Shown here in pieces: positions 21,229-29,471 of a stretch of DNA of 34,110 bases (the first letter of the stretch is position 1; each line of letters starts with the position of its first letter). The stretch comes from Deltaproteobacteria bacterium (lineage in GTDB: Bacteria > Myxococcota_A > Polyangia > Polyangiales > Sandaracinaceae): contig JAFLCL010000064.1 of assembly GCA_017303575.1 (NCBI GenBank), positions 1-34,110 of the forward strand, written 5' to 3'. A model generated the notes under the pieces. The model was not told where the DNA came from, made no database searches, and was given only the letters and a program-made list of their open reading frames with translations. The translations under genes were made by a program, and so were the position numbers.

Positions 21229-23331
21229 ATGCGCAGTACCTCTTGGCTCGCCCTCGCCTCGTCGTTTGCCTTCGCGTCGCTCGTGCTCGGATGTGACTGC
21301 GGAGGGCCTCCTCCCACCACGGGATGCGAGACCTCGCGTGACTGTCGCTCCGCGCAGGTGTGCGTCGACGGTGTGTGCGTCGCGCGGCTCGACTCGGGCC
21401 CGACCACCGCCGATGCGCCGTTCGAGTCGGTGGACGCCGTGGTGCCGACGCCGGTGATGCTGCGCATCGAGCCCGCGGACGTGGTGCTGAGGTCCGAGGA
21501 CGGATCGATGCCGACCCAGCACTTCGACGCGATCGTCGTGCTGAGCGATGGAACCGAGCGCGCGGCGATGGGCCCGCTGTTCGAGATCGGCTCGCGCGAG
21601 ATCGGCGAGCTCGACGCAGCGTCGGGCGACTTCGCGGCGAACGGCGCGATCGGCGGCACCGCGACGATCACCGCGAGCGCGATGGGCCTCGCCGCGACCA
21701 CGACAGTGCGCGTCGTGCTGCATCGCACCGTGCGCGTGGGTGATCTCCCGGACGATGTCGTCACGCGCTTCGAGGCCGCGCCGGTGACCGACGACACGCG
21801 CACGACACAGCTCGTCTATCCGCTCGATGGCGCGGTGATGCCGCAGAACGTGTACCCCGCGGATCTGCAGTGGCTGCGTGGCGACGCGGGCGATCTCTAC
21901 CGCGTGCGCATGGAGAAGAGCGACGTCTCGGTCGACGCGTACGTCGCGCACGACGGCCTGCGCCACTGGCTCGCAGACGCGGCCGCGTGGCGCGCGCTCG
22001 CGCAGACCGATCCCGACGAGTCGGCGAGCCTGCGCGTCGATCGCCTCGAGGCCGCGAGCGCCACGGTGATCACGGGCAACACGATCTCGGTGACCTTCGC
22101 GCGCGCCGCTCTGACGGGCAGCGTCTACTACTGGGACATCGTCGCGGGCCGCATCATCCGCATCGACGACGGCACCGCGACGCGCGCGAACTTCCTACCC
22201 GATCCGCCCGTCGCGCTCGATGGTGCACGCTGCGTGGGCTGCCACGCGGTCTCGCCCAGCGGTCGCTACATGACGGGGCGCCTCGGCGGCGGCAACAACA
22301 TCGGCGGCGTCTTCGACCTCACGACCGACCTCACCGCGTCTCCCGCGCCGACGCTCTACCCCACGAGCATCACGCCTCCGAGCGCGACGTGGTGGTTCTC
22401 GTCGTGGAACCCCGAAGAGACGCGCGTCGTCGTGAGCTACGAGGAGGGCCCCGGACGGATGCGCTTCATGGATCCGTTCGCGGGCACGTTCGTCGACGTC
22501 TCGACGCCGGTGCCGCTGCCCACGTCGATGACGCACCCGAGCTGGGCGCCCGATGGTCATGCGATCGCGTACGTCTCGGATCTCAACGGCTGGGGCGGCT
22601 CGTACACCGTCGGCGACATCGCGATCATGCCCGTCACCGGGCCGGATGCGGTCGGCATGCCGAGCACGGTGCACCGCGGCGTGGATCTCTCGGGCAGCGC
22701 GCCTGGCGGCAGCTGCGACAGCTACCCCACGTGGGCGCCCGACTCGCGCAACCTCGTCTTCGCGCACGGTCCCGATGGACGCAGCGAGACCGGACAGTCC
22801 GCGCTCTATTCGATGGGCTCCGACGGTACGCACGTGGTGCGTCTCGATCGCGCGAGCGGTGGCGAAGCGAGCGTGGACTCGTTCCAGCCGCGGTTCTCGC
22901 CCTTCGATCAGGGCGGCTACTTCTGGCTGAGCTTCTTGAGCCGCCGGGACTACGGCAACGGCGAGGTCGGCACGCGCGGCCGCGCCTACCAGCAGATCTG
23001 GGTCGCCGCGATCCGCAAGGACGCGCTCGGCACCGACGGTGATCCGAGCGCCGTGGCGTACTGGGTGCCCGGACAAGCGACGACGTCGCGCAACATCGCC
23101 GCGTACTGGGCGCCGCGCGCGTGCAGGCCCGACGGCGAGTCGTGCGAGGTCGGCAGCGAGTGCTGCGGCGGCGAGTGTCGTCCGCCCGCGGGCGGTGGCG
23201 CGCCTGTGTGCTCGCCTCCTCCGCCCGAGCGCTGTCGTCGCGAGAGCGAGACCTGCTCGACCGACGCGGACTGCTGCCCGGACCTCGGCCTCACCTGCCT
23301 CGGCAACGTCTGCGTGATGGCGCCCGGCTGA
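21229..23331 (+). CDS. Monoheme (CxxCH) beta-propeller lipoprotein
   Basis: The 700-residue protein has a lipoprotein signal (LVLGC, Cys22) and a Cys-rich N-motif (CETSRDCRSAQVCVDGVC). An Ig-like beta domain (about 75-170) and a second beta domain precede a single c-type heme motif CVGCH (Cys335-His339) in GARCVGCHAVSPSGRYM. The region about 350-640 shows propeller-like repeats with Asp/Trp blade motifs (SWNPEETRVVVSYEEG, PSWAPDGHAIAYVSD, PTWAPDSRNLVFAHGPDG), similar to TolB/WD40-like PD40 blades. A Cys-rich tail (about 645-695; ESCEVGSECCGGEC) ends it. The ATG at 21229 begins the signal peptide. One heme suggests electron transfer or a structural role; the partner is unknown. Confidence 0.88.
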   Translation: MRSTSWLALASSFAFASLVLGCDCGGPPPTTGCETSRDCRSAQVCVDGVCVARLDSGPTTADAPFESVDAVVPTPVMLRIEPADVVLRSEDGSMPTQHFDAIVVLSDGTERAAMGPLFEIGSREIGELDAASGDFAANGAIGGTATITASAMGLAATTTVRVVLHRTVRVGDLPDDVVTRFEAAPVTDDTRTTQLVYPLDGAVMPQNVYPADLQWLRGDAGDLYRVRMEKSDVSVDAYVAHDGLRHWLADAAAWRALAQTDPDESASLRVDRLEAASATVITGNTISVTFARAALTGSVYYWDIVAGRIIRIDDGTATRANFLPDPPVALDGARCVGCHAVSPSGRYMTGRLGGGNNIGGVFDLTTDLTASPAPTLYPTSITPPSATWWFSSWNPEETRVVVSYEEGPGRMRFMDPFAGTFVDVSTPVPLPTSMTHPSWAPDGHAIAYVSDLNGWGGSYTVGDIAIMPVTGPDAVGMPSTVHRGVDLSGSAPGGSCDSYPTWAPDSRNLVFAHGPDGRSETGQSALYSMGSDGTHVVRLDRASGGEASVDSFQPRFSPFDQGGYFWLSFLSRRDYGNGEVGTRGRAYQQIWVAAIRKDALGTDGDPSAVAYWVPGQATTSRNIAAYWAPRACRPDGESCEVGSECCGGECRPPAGGGAPVCSPPPPERCRRESETCSTDADCCPDLGLTCLGNVCVMAPG

Positions 23332-23359
23332 GCGCGTCGTCGCCGGAGGCGCGGCAGCG

Positions 23360-24295
23360 CTAGGGCACGCGCAGTCGGAGCGGCACACGGAGATCGACGG
23401 AGCCGGTGGCGCTCGAGAGACCGCCCAGCTCCACGCCGCGCAGCGCCGCGACGAGGCAGGCGTTCTCCTGCTCGTCACCCACGTTGCCGACCTCGACCAC
23501 CGCCTCCTCGACACGTCCTCCGCGCGCCTCGACGCGCAGCCTCACGACGAGCATCGCCTCGCGTGAGGCGCCGCGCGCGACACCAGCGACGTGACACGCG
23601 AGCAGCTGCCGCGAGATCGCAGGAGCACGCACCGCGCGCGCCCACGCGTCGGAGGCAGGACCGCCGCTCGTCGTCGGCGCGCCGATCGTGACCTCGGGCT
23701 CGAGCGCTGCGTTCCGATCGGGATCGTCGCTCCAGGCGCGCAGGCGATCGTTGTCCTCACGCGCGAGCACCGCGCCCTCGGCGTCGAGCAGCTCGACGAA
23801 CGCGATGTCCGCGCGCACTGCCGTCACGGCTTGGCTCGCGCGCACCAAACACGCGCGCCGCTCGGGCTCGTCGAAGCCGAGGAAGAAGCCGAGGCGCACA
23901 CGCGCGCCGCGCGCACGCGCGACCTCGAGCGTGCGGGCTCGCTCCTCGTTCGCCACGAACGCGATCGTCTCGAGGTGCGAGGGAACGATCTGCACGCTGC
24001 CACCGAACGCGCGGAGGCTGCGCGCGTCGGGGATTGTGTAGAGCACCTGGCCCTCTTCCTCGCCCTCGTGAGGCTCGAGCGTGGTCGGCGTGTCGAGGAC
24101 GATGGAGTAGAGGCGGTCGTGGACGCCATCCTCGTCGGCCGCGTGACAAGCAGCGTGCATCGCGGGGAGGCTCGCGAGGCCTTGGTCCTGCGCCTCGACG
24201 ACGCCGCTCGTGCTCGACACACCCAGCGTGCCCACCACGCCCGCGAGCGCGAGGACACCGTTCGGTCGCGCTCGTCGCTGTGTCACGTCGTGCAT
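23360..24295 (-). CDS. Exported protein with AgmX/TonB-C-like C-terminal domain
   Basis: The 311-residue product has an N-terminal basic region and hydrophobic segment (about 14-35, VLALAGVVGTLGVSS) that resembles a signal peptide. The middle (about 50-200) is unassigned. The C-terminal part (about 245-311) reads LVVRLRVEARGGRVEEAVVEVGNVGD...ACLVAALRGVELGG. This is the strand-helix pattern of the AgmX/PglI and TonB C-terminal family, where a 'GxV' strand is followed by a Cys-containing helix. The ATG at 24295 was chosen; the in-frame start at 24331 overlaps the upstream gene's stop. Probably co-transcribed with that gene. Envelope localisation is likely; function unknown. Confidence 0.72.
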   Translation of the reverse strand: MHDVTQRRARPNGVLALAGVVGTLGVSSTSGVVEAQDQGLASLPAMHAACHAADEDGVHDRLYSIVLDTPTTLEPHEGEEEGQVLYTIPDARSLRAFGGSVQIVPSHLETIAFVANEERARTLEVARARGARVRLGFFLGFDEPERRACLVRASQAVTAVRADIAFVELLDAEGAVLAREDNDRLRAWSDDPDRNAALEPEVTIGAPTTSGGPASDAWARAVRAPAISRQLLACHVAGVARGASREAMLVVRLRVEARGGRVEEAVVEVGNVGDEQENACLVAALRGVELGGLSSATGSVDLRVPLRLRVP

Positions 24296-24327
24296 GGCAC
24301 TCGGGGTAGCACGGGAGCCGATCGAGC

Positions 24328-24693
24328 TCACTTGCGGTCGCGCGCGCTCTCGCGCGGATACTGCGCGACGACCTGACGCTCCGGCCGCTCGACGCTGAGC
24401 ACGGGGCTCGTCACGAGGTCGCGTCCCGACGCGTGGAAGAAGAGCGACTCACCGACGCTGGGGATGCCCGCGTTCGCGTGGATGCCGCCCGCGCGCGTGA
24501 AGCGGAGGCCGCCGTGGATCTTCTGCGCGAGCGCGAGGTGCGCGCGGAGCCACTCGCCGCTCGTGCGATCCTTGACCGCGACGCACACACCCTTGCGCAG
24601 GTGGTACTCGGTGTTGCGGGTGACGAAGACCTTGTGAATGCGTCGATCCGCGCTGCTGGTCGATCCCTCGTTCGCGCCTTTGTCACCGATCAT
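24328..24693 (-). CDS. Small protein of unknown function
   Basis: The 121-residue protein starts MIGDKGANEGSTSSADRRIH at an ATG with GGAGG (complement of 24701-24705) at 7-nt spacing, which decides against the longer frame from 24795. It has no signal peptide or transmembrane segment. The body is mixed alpha/beta with a basic bias (IHKVFVTRNTEYHLRKGVC, then SGEWLRAHLALAQKIHGG) and contains GIPSVGESLFF. I do not recognise a family. It is divergent from manA with 100 bp between starts. The exported AgmX-like gene begins 32 bp downstream. Confidence 0.75.
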   Translation of the reverse strand: MIGDKGANEGSTSSADRRIHKVFVTRNTEYHLRKGVCVAVKDRTSGEWLRAHLALAQKIHGGLRFTRAGGIHANAGIPSVGESLFFHASGRDLVTSPVLSVERPERQVVAQYPRESARDRK

Positions 24694-24793
24694 CACGACA
24701 CCTCCACGCCGTTTGTACGGACGAGGTGCGAAAGCCTCCAAGTTTTCCGCCGCGGCTGCCGCGAGCGCGGGCGCCTGATAGAACGGCGCCGTC

Positions 24794-25891
24794 ATGCGCG
24801 CGCTGCCTCGGCCCGTGCTCCTCTCCGGCGACGTCTACACGTCCGCGGCCCGTACTCCGTGGGGAGGCACGCGCCTCGTGAAGCACTTCGCGAAGCGCAC
24901 GATCGAGTCGGGCAGCGCACGCATCGGCGAGTCGTGGGAGCTCTCGCTCGGGCCCGAGCTCCCATCGCTCACCTCGAAGGGTGAGCCGCTCGGGATGCTC
25001 ATCGCGCGTGACCGCGACGAGTGGCTCGGGAGCTCGGGCGATCGTGCCGCCGGCCTCCTCGTGAAGCTGCTCGACACCGACGAGCCGCTGTCCCTCCAGA
25101 TCCACCCGCGCGACGAGGACGAGCACCTCGCGGCCGACGAGAGCGGCAAGCCCGAGGCCTGGTACGTGGTGCGCGCAGAGGCAGACGCGTGGATCGCGTT
25201 CGGTTGGCGCGACGGAATCGGCCGCGAGGACGTGCTCGGCGCGCTCTCGCGCGGCGACGGCTCGCTCGCGCAGATGCTCCAGCGCGTGCACGTGCAGGCG
25301 GGCGACGCGTTCGTCGTCGACGCGGGCACACCGCACGCGATCGGACCGGGCGTGACGCTCGTCGAGCCGCAGTACGTCGCCCGTGGAAAGCGCGGCGTGA
25401 CCTACCGCTACTGGGACTGGGAGCGGCGCTACGACGCGAACGGCGCGCTCGATCGCGCGGGCGTGCCGCGGGCGCTGCACGTGGACGAAGCGCTCCGCGT
25501 GACCGACTGGGACGCGACCGGGTCCGAGCTCCTCGAGCGATCGTTTCGTCGGCACGGCGCGCCCGACCTCGACGCCGAGCTCGCGTTCGATCTGCTCGCG
25601 GGCCTCCCGAGCCAGCCGAGCACCGTGCACGACGGCCGCGTGATGGAGCCCCTTCCCTCGCAGTGGCTGCGCATCGTGCGGATCGCAGGCACCGGCGCGC
25701 GCCCGTTCTTCCACGGCGAGAGCCTGCACGCGCTCACGGTGCTCGAGGGTCACGGTCGCCTCGTCGATCGCAAGGGCGAGTGGGCCCTCGAGCTCTCGCC
25801 GGGCGTCACTGTCGCGATCCCTGCCCATCACGAGGAGCTGCGCCTCGAGGCTCAGGGCTTCCACGCGATCCGCACGAGCATCGAGCCGTGA
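24794..25891 (+). CDS. manA: Class I mannose-6-phosphate isomerase
   Basis: This 365-residue enzyme should interconvert mannose 6-phosphate and fructose 6-phosphate in the cytoplasm, feeding GDP-mannose and sugar-nucleotide synthesis. The cupin metal site is visible: Gln102 and His104 in LSLQIHP, Glu121 in GKPEAWYV and His181 in AGTPHAIG. These match the order of zinc ligands in E. coli ManA. WGG near residue 23 and the YRYWDW segment are also characteristic. Length is normal for the shorter bacterial form. The ATG at 24794 lacks a clear ribosome site. The stop overlaps the GTG of psuG (GTGA), so the two are coupled. In this window it may support glycan synthesis with the ArnT-like enzyme, but nothing links them directly. 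Confidence 0.92.
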   Translation: MRALPRPVLLSGDVYTSAARTPWGGTRLVKHFAKRTIESGSARIGESWELSLGPELPSLTSKGEPLGMLIARDRDEWLGSSGDRAAGLLVKLLDTDEPLSLQIHPRDEDEHLAADESGKPEAWYVVRAEADAWIAFGWRDGIGREDVLGALSRGDGSLAQMLQRVHVQAGDAFVVDAGTPHAIGPGVTLVEPQYVARGKRGVTYRYWDWERRYDANGALDRAGVPRALHVDEALRVTDWDATGSELLERSFRRHGAPDLDAELAFDLLAGLPSQPSTVHDGRVMEPLPSQWLRIVRIAGTGARPFFHGESLHALTVLEGHGRLVDRKGEWALELSPGVTVAIPAHHEELRLEAQGFHAIRTSIEP

Positions 25892-26793
25892 CGTCGCTGC
25901 GCATCGCCGACGAAGTGCGCGACGCGATCGCCGCGCGGCGCCCCGTGGTGGCGCTGGAGTCGACGATCCTCTCGCACGGGCTGCCGCGCCCCGACAACCT
26001 CGCGGTCGGACGACGCCTCGAGTCGATCGTGCGCGCGGGCGGCGCTGTGCCTGCGACCGTGGCGGTGATCGACGGCGCGCTCGTGGTCGGCGCGAGCGAC
26101 GACGAGATCGTACGCCTCGCGAGCGAGCCCGACGTCGTGAAGGTGTCGCGCCGCGATCTGCCGATCGTGATCGCTCGGCGCGCGCTCGGCGCGACCACCG
26201 TGTCGGCCACGATGATCGGCGCGGCGCGCGCGGGCATCGCGGTGTTCGCGACCGGCGGCATCGGAGGCGTGCACCGCGGCTTCGAGACGAGCCTGGACGT
26301 CTCTGCGGATCTCGCCGAGCTCGGCCGCGAGAATGTCTGCGTGGTGTGCGCGGGCGCGAAGTCGATCCTCGATCTGCCGCGCACGATGGAGGTGCTCGAG
26401 ACGCTCGGCGTGCCTGTGCTGGGCTGGCAGACCCGCGAGCTCCCCGCGTTCTTCGCGCGCGAGAGCGGCCTGAGCCTCGATCACCGCGTGGAGGGCGCCG
26501 CCGAGGTGGCCACCATCCTCCGCGCGAAGTGGTCGCTCGGCCTCGCCGGAGGCGTGCTCGTCGCCGTGCCCCCGCCGATCGTGAGCGCCCTCCCCTCGCT
26601 CGAGATCGACGCCCTCGTCACCGCCGCAGTCGAAGAGGCGCACCAGCGAGGCATCCGCGGCAAGGAGCTCACGCCCTACCTGCTCACACGCCTGCGCGAG
26701 GCGACCGAGGGTCGCTCGCTCGTCGCCAACGTCGCGCTCGTGTCCGAGAACACGCGCATCGCGACCCAGATCGCCTGCGCGCTCTCGGGCTGA
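25888..26793 (+). CDS. psuG: Pseudouridine-5'-phosphate glycosidase
   Basis: The 301-residue protein (E. coli PsuG: 312) should split the C-C glycosidic bond of pseudouridine 5'-phosphate into uracil and ribose 5-phosphate. Motifs of the family are intact: ALESTILSHGLPRP with Glu24, VVKVSRRDLP with Lys85, FATGGIGGVHRG and CAGAKSILDLPRTME with Lys158. The spacing from Lys85 to Lys158 (73) equals that in the E. coli enzyme (93 to 166). The GTG at 25888 overlaps the manA stop by 4 bp. No psuK kinase gene or nucleoside transporter is nearby, so pseudouridine phosphate must come from elsewhere. Well-conserved and probably active. Confidence 0.95.
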   Translation: MTSLRIADEVRDAIAARRPVVALESTILSHGLPRPDNLAVGRRLESIVRAGGAVPATVAVIDGALVVGASDDEIVRLASEPDVVKVSRRDLPIVIARRALGATTVSATMIGAARAGIAVFATGGIGGVHRGFETSLDVSADLAELGRENVCVVCAGAKSILDLPRTMEVLETLGVPVLGWQTRELPAFFARESGLSLDHRVEGAAEVATILRAKWSLGLAGGVLVAVPPPIVSALPSLEIDALVTAAVEEAHQRGIRGKELTPYLLTRLREATEGRSLVANVALVSENTRIATQIACALSG

Positions 26794-26855
26794 CCTCCAC
26801 TCAGCTACCCACCGCCCCCTGGGCGAGCCATCGAGATGAAACCCAGTGGACGGGT

Positions 26856-26926
26856 CACGCGGGCGGGGGCCTCCGCTCCGCGTGTTGTCTCCGCACCGAC
26901 GCTGCGCTGCGACCCCCGCCCGCGTG
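26856..26926. repeat. 14-bp perfect inverted repeat with 43-nt loop in convergent intergenic region
   Basis: CACGCGGGCGGGGG (26856-26869) pairs perfectly with CCCCCGCCCGCGTG (26913-26926). It lies in the 317-bp gap between the convergent psuG and ABC ATPase genes. A stem this long and GC-rich could end transcription from either side or be part of a structured RNA. No T-run is present. Confidence 0.5.
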
Positions 26927-27005
26927 CCCCTCGCGGTGTCTTTCTCGTCAGGTCAGATCGGAGACCGAGCAACAATCGATTCACGACCCGAAGGGACGCG
27001 GTGGT

Positions 27006-27066
27006 GGGGGGTCCAGGGCGAGCTCCGCAGGCAGAAGGCCGAGGATGTTTGAGCATCGGACCCCCC
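27006..27066. repeat. 9-bp inverted repeat with 43-nt loop
   Basis: GGGGGGTCC (27006-27014) pairs with GGACCCCCC (27058-27066). The loop length, 43 nt, equals that of the longer inverted repeat 80 bp to the left. Otherwise 26794-27110 holds no convincing gene. Confidence 0.45.
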
Positions 27067-27110
27067 TCCGCCGCGGCCCGACTCGAAGCGGGGGATTCTT
27101 TCTCGCTCTC

Positions 27111-27905
27111 TCAGTCATCCATGCCGAGGAAGGTGCGCGTTCGCGGATCCTTGGGGGACGCGAGCACGTCGTCGGGGTGACCGTCCTCGATGACGTGGCC
27201 TTCGTAGAGAACGAGCGTTCGATCCGCGAGCTTCTGCGCGAACTTCATCTCGTGCGTGACGATCACGAACGTGAGGTTCTCGCTCTCGGTGAGGTGCTCG
27301 AGCAGCTCGACGAGATCACCGACGCGCTGCGGGTCGAGCGCCGAGGTCGGCTCGTCCATGAAGAGCACCTTGGGCTCCATCGCGAGCGCGCGCGCGATCG
27401 CGCACCGCTGCTGCTCGCCGCCGGACATGTTGCGCGGCAGCGCGCCCTCACGGTGCGAGAGGCCGACCTTCTCGAGCAGCACCTTCGCGGCGTTGCGCGC
27501 CTTCTCGACCGAGACGCGCTTCACGTGCACGGGCGCCTCGATGATGTTCTCGAGCGCCGTCATGTGCGGGAAGAGATGCCAGGTCTGGAACACGAGCCCG
27601 GACTCGAGGCGCAGGCGCTGCAGCTCACGCTTGTGGCTCGCGAGCGGGCCGGGCGAGAGCCGCGCGTCACCCACGCGGATCGCACCTTCTTGGAAGGGCT
27701 CGAGGCCCGTCATGCAGCGGAGCGCCGTGCTCTTGCCGCCGCCCGAGGGCCCGACGAGCGCCACCACCTGTCCGGGCGTGATGTCGAACGACACGCCCTT
27801 GAGCACGGTGCGATCGCCGTACTTCTTCACCAGCTTCTCGACGGTGATGACGGGCTTCTCGACGGCGGCCGTCTCCGCTTCCACCTTGCTGCCTTCGGTG
27901 CTCAT
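27111..27905 (-). CDS. Polar amino-acid ABC transporter ATPase
   Basis: This 264-residue ATPase of the GlnQ/HisP type powers import with the receptor-permease encoded just upstream. It has Walker A GPSGGGKST (52-60), Q-loop Gln107 in LVFQTWHLFPHMT, signature NMSGGEQQR (159-167), Walker B KVLFMDEPTSALDP (Glu185) and His218 in VIVTHEM. The VFQ-HLFPHMTALENI wording is characteristic of amino-acid importers. An acidic 17-residue N-tail precedes the domain. The ATG at 27905 overlaps the permease stop as ATGA, so synthesis is coupled. Substrate specificity cannot be set from the ATPase. Confidence 0.95.
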   Translation of the reverse strand: MSTEGSKVEAETAAVEKPVITVEKLVKKYGDRTVLKGVSFDITPGQVVALVGPSGGGKSTALRCMTGLEPFQEGAIRVGDARLSPGPLASHKRELQRLRLESGLVFQTWHLFPHMTALENIIEAPVHVKRVSVEKARNAAKVLLEKVGLSHREGALPRNMSGGEQQRCAIARALAMEPKVLFMDEPTSALDPQRVGDLVELLEHLTESENLTFVIVTHEMKFAQKLADRTLVLYEGHVIEDGHPDDVLASPKDPRTRTFLGMDD

Positions 27906-29428
27906 GACGACTCCCGTGCGAGACGTTCCTCGAGCCGGCGCGAGAGCAGCGACAGCGGATAGCTGAGCGCGAGGTAGAGGCCCGCGCAGAGGAGGCCCGG
28001 CAAGAGGTAGCTGCGGACGTCGATGGCTGTGATGGTCATGCGCTTGGTGAGCTCGACGACCGTGATGACGGAGACGAGCGAGCTGTCCTTGAGCAGCGCG
28101 ATGAAGTCGTTCGTGACGCCCGGCAGCGCGATGCGGAACGCCTGCGGCACGATCACGCGACGCAGCGCGAGCGAGGTGCTCATGCCGAGCACCGTCGCGG
28201 CCTCCATCTGCCCGGGCGGGATCGCCTGGATGCCGGCGCGGTAGATCTCCGCCTCGTAGGCGGCGTAGTTGAGCCCGAGGCCCACGATCGCCGCGAAGAA
28301 CGCGTCGTACTCGGTGCCCGCATCCCACGAGAGCGAGGCCCGCAGCACCGGCATGATGCCGAAGTAGAGGACGTGGAGCTGGAGCAGCACGGGCGTGCCG
28401 CGGAAGAGCTCGACGTAGGTGGTCGCCGCGACCGAGAGCGGCCGCGGTCCGTACATGCGCGAGAGCGCGAGCAGGAGACCGAGCGCGACCGCGAGGATCA
28501 TCGCGAGGCTCGACACGACGAGCGTCACCGCCGCGCCCTGCACGAACAGGAGCACGTGGTGCGCGGTGAACGACGCATGCTGGCGCACGAGCAACATCGC
28601 GCGCGTGTCCTCCTCGCTCCAGCTCGCGAGGCGGGCCTGACGATCGTTGTCGATCTCCCAGCGCGCGAGGATGCGTCGCAGCTCACCCCGCTCCGCGAGA
28701 GCCGCGAGCGCACGATCGACCTCGGCGCACAGCGCCTCCTCGTGCTGACGGCACGCGACGGCGTAGTAGCCATCCGCCACGTCCTCGACGAGGTGCAGAT
28801 CCGAGTGAACCAGGCCGTACCGAGTCGCGATGATGTCGTCGAGGAGCACGCCGTCGATGCGCCCGCCGCGCAGATCGGCGTAGGGCTCTTCCGTGCCTTC
28901 GTAGGCGACGACCTCGACCGGCCGCTCGCGCAGGATCTCCCACGAGAGCGAGCTCGCGAGCGTGCCCACCCGGTGTCCTTCGAGCGCGTCGAGGCTGGTG
29001 GCCGTCTCGTCGTTCCTTCGCGTCACGAGCTGCGCGGAGAACACGAAGTAGGGGCGCGTGAACACCACCGTGTCGGCGCGCGCGGGCGTCACCTCGAGGC
29101 CGTTCATCGCGATGTCGAACGAGCCGCGATCGAGCGAGGGCACGAGGTTCGACCAGTCGTTCTGCACGAACTCCGCGCGCACGCCCATCTCGCGCGCCAC
29201 GGCGTCGGCCACCTCGACCTCGAAGCCGATCAGCCGGCCCGGCTGCGAGGGATCCTCGAACACGTAAGGCTCGCCGCCCTGCACGTCGCCGCCCCAGCGC
29301 AGGACGCCCGTGCGCCGCACACGCTCGAGCGCGCCCTCGTGCTCACCGCCGCACGAGACGACCGCACCCGCGAGCACCGCGAGCAAGACGAGACCCGACC
29401 CACGCCCGAGGCGTTCTCTCGACATCAC
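27902..29428 (-). CDS. Fused amino-acid-binding lipoprotein and ABC permease
   Basis: This 508-residue protein joins two normally separate subunits. After a lipoprotein-like signal (AGAVVSC, Cys26) comes a family-3 solute-binding domain (about 36-255: GVLRWGGD, IGFEVEVADAVAREMGV, FDIAMNGLEVTPARADTVVFTRPYF, GHRVGTLASS, GRIDGVLLD). A helical linker then leads to a HisM/GlnP-type permease (about 285-505) with about five transmembrane helices and an EAA loop (MEAATVLGM...VIVPQAFRIALPG, about 405-430). The binding domain should face the periplasm, tethered to its own channel. Similar GlnP-type fusions are known in Firmicutes. The next gene is its ATPase. Tandem ATGs mark the start. Confidence 0.92.
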   Translation of the reverse strand: MMSRERLGRGSGLVLLAVLAGAVVSCGGEHEGALERVRRTGVLRWGGDVQGGEPYVFEDPSQPGRLIGFEVEVADAVAREMGVRAEFVQNDWSNLVPSLDRGSFDIAMNGLEVTPARADTVVFTRPYFVFSAQLVTRRNDETATSLDALEGHRVGTLASSLSWEILRERPVEVVAYEGTEEPYADLRGGRIDGVLLDDIIATRYGLVHSDLHLVEDVADGYYAVACRQHEEALCAEVDRALAALAERGELRRILARWEIDNDRQARLASWSEEDTRAMLLVRQHASFTAHHVLLFVQGAAVTLVVSSLAMILAVALGLLLALSRMYGPRPLSVAATTYVELFRGTPVLLQLHVLYFGIMPVLRASLSWDAGTEYDAFFAAIVGLGLNYAAYEAEIYRAGIQAIPPGQMEAATVLGMSTSLALRRVIVPQAFRIALPGVTNDFIALLKDSSLVSVITVVELTKRMTITAIDVRSYLLPGLLCAGLYLALSYPLSLLSRRLEERLARESS

Positions 29429-29471
29429 GTCGAGGCGTGTACACCGCGGAGGGCCCCGGACGGAAGCGCCA

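Noticed and set aside
26949..26973. Signal recognition particle RNA-like motif (CAGGTCAG ... GAGCAAC)
   Set aside because: The order TCAG, 11 nt, AGCA matches bacterial SRP RNA, but the 11 nt lack the conserved GGAA tetraloop with proper closing pairs, and I found no flanking helix.
26805..27056. 83-codon minus-strand frame in the convergent gap
   Set aside because: Arg/Pro/Gly-rich, no ribosome site, no recognisable motif; it runs through the inverted repeats.
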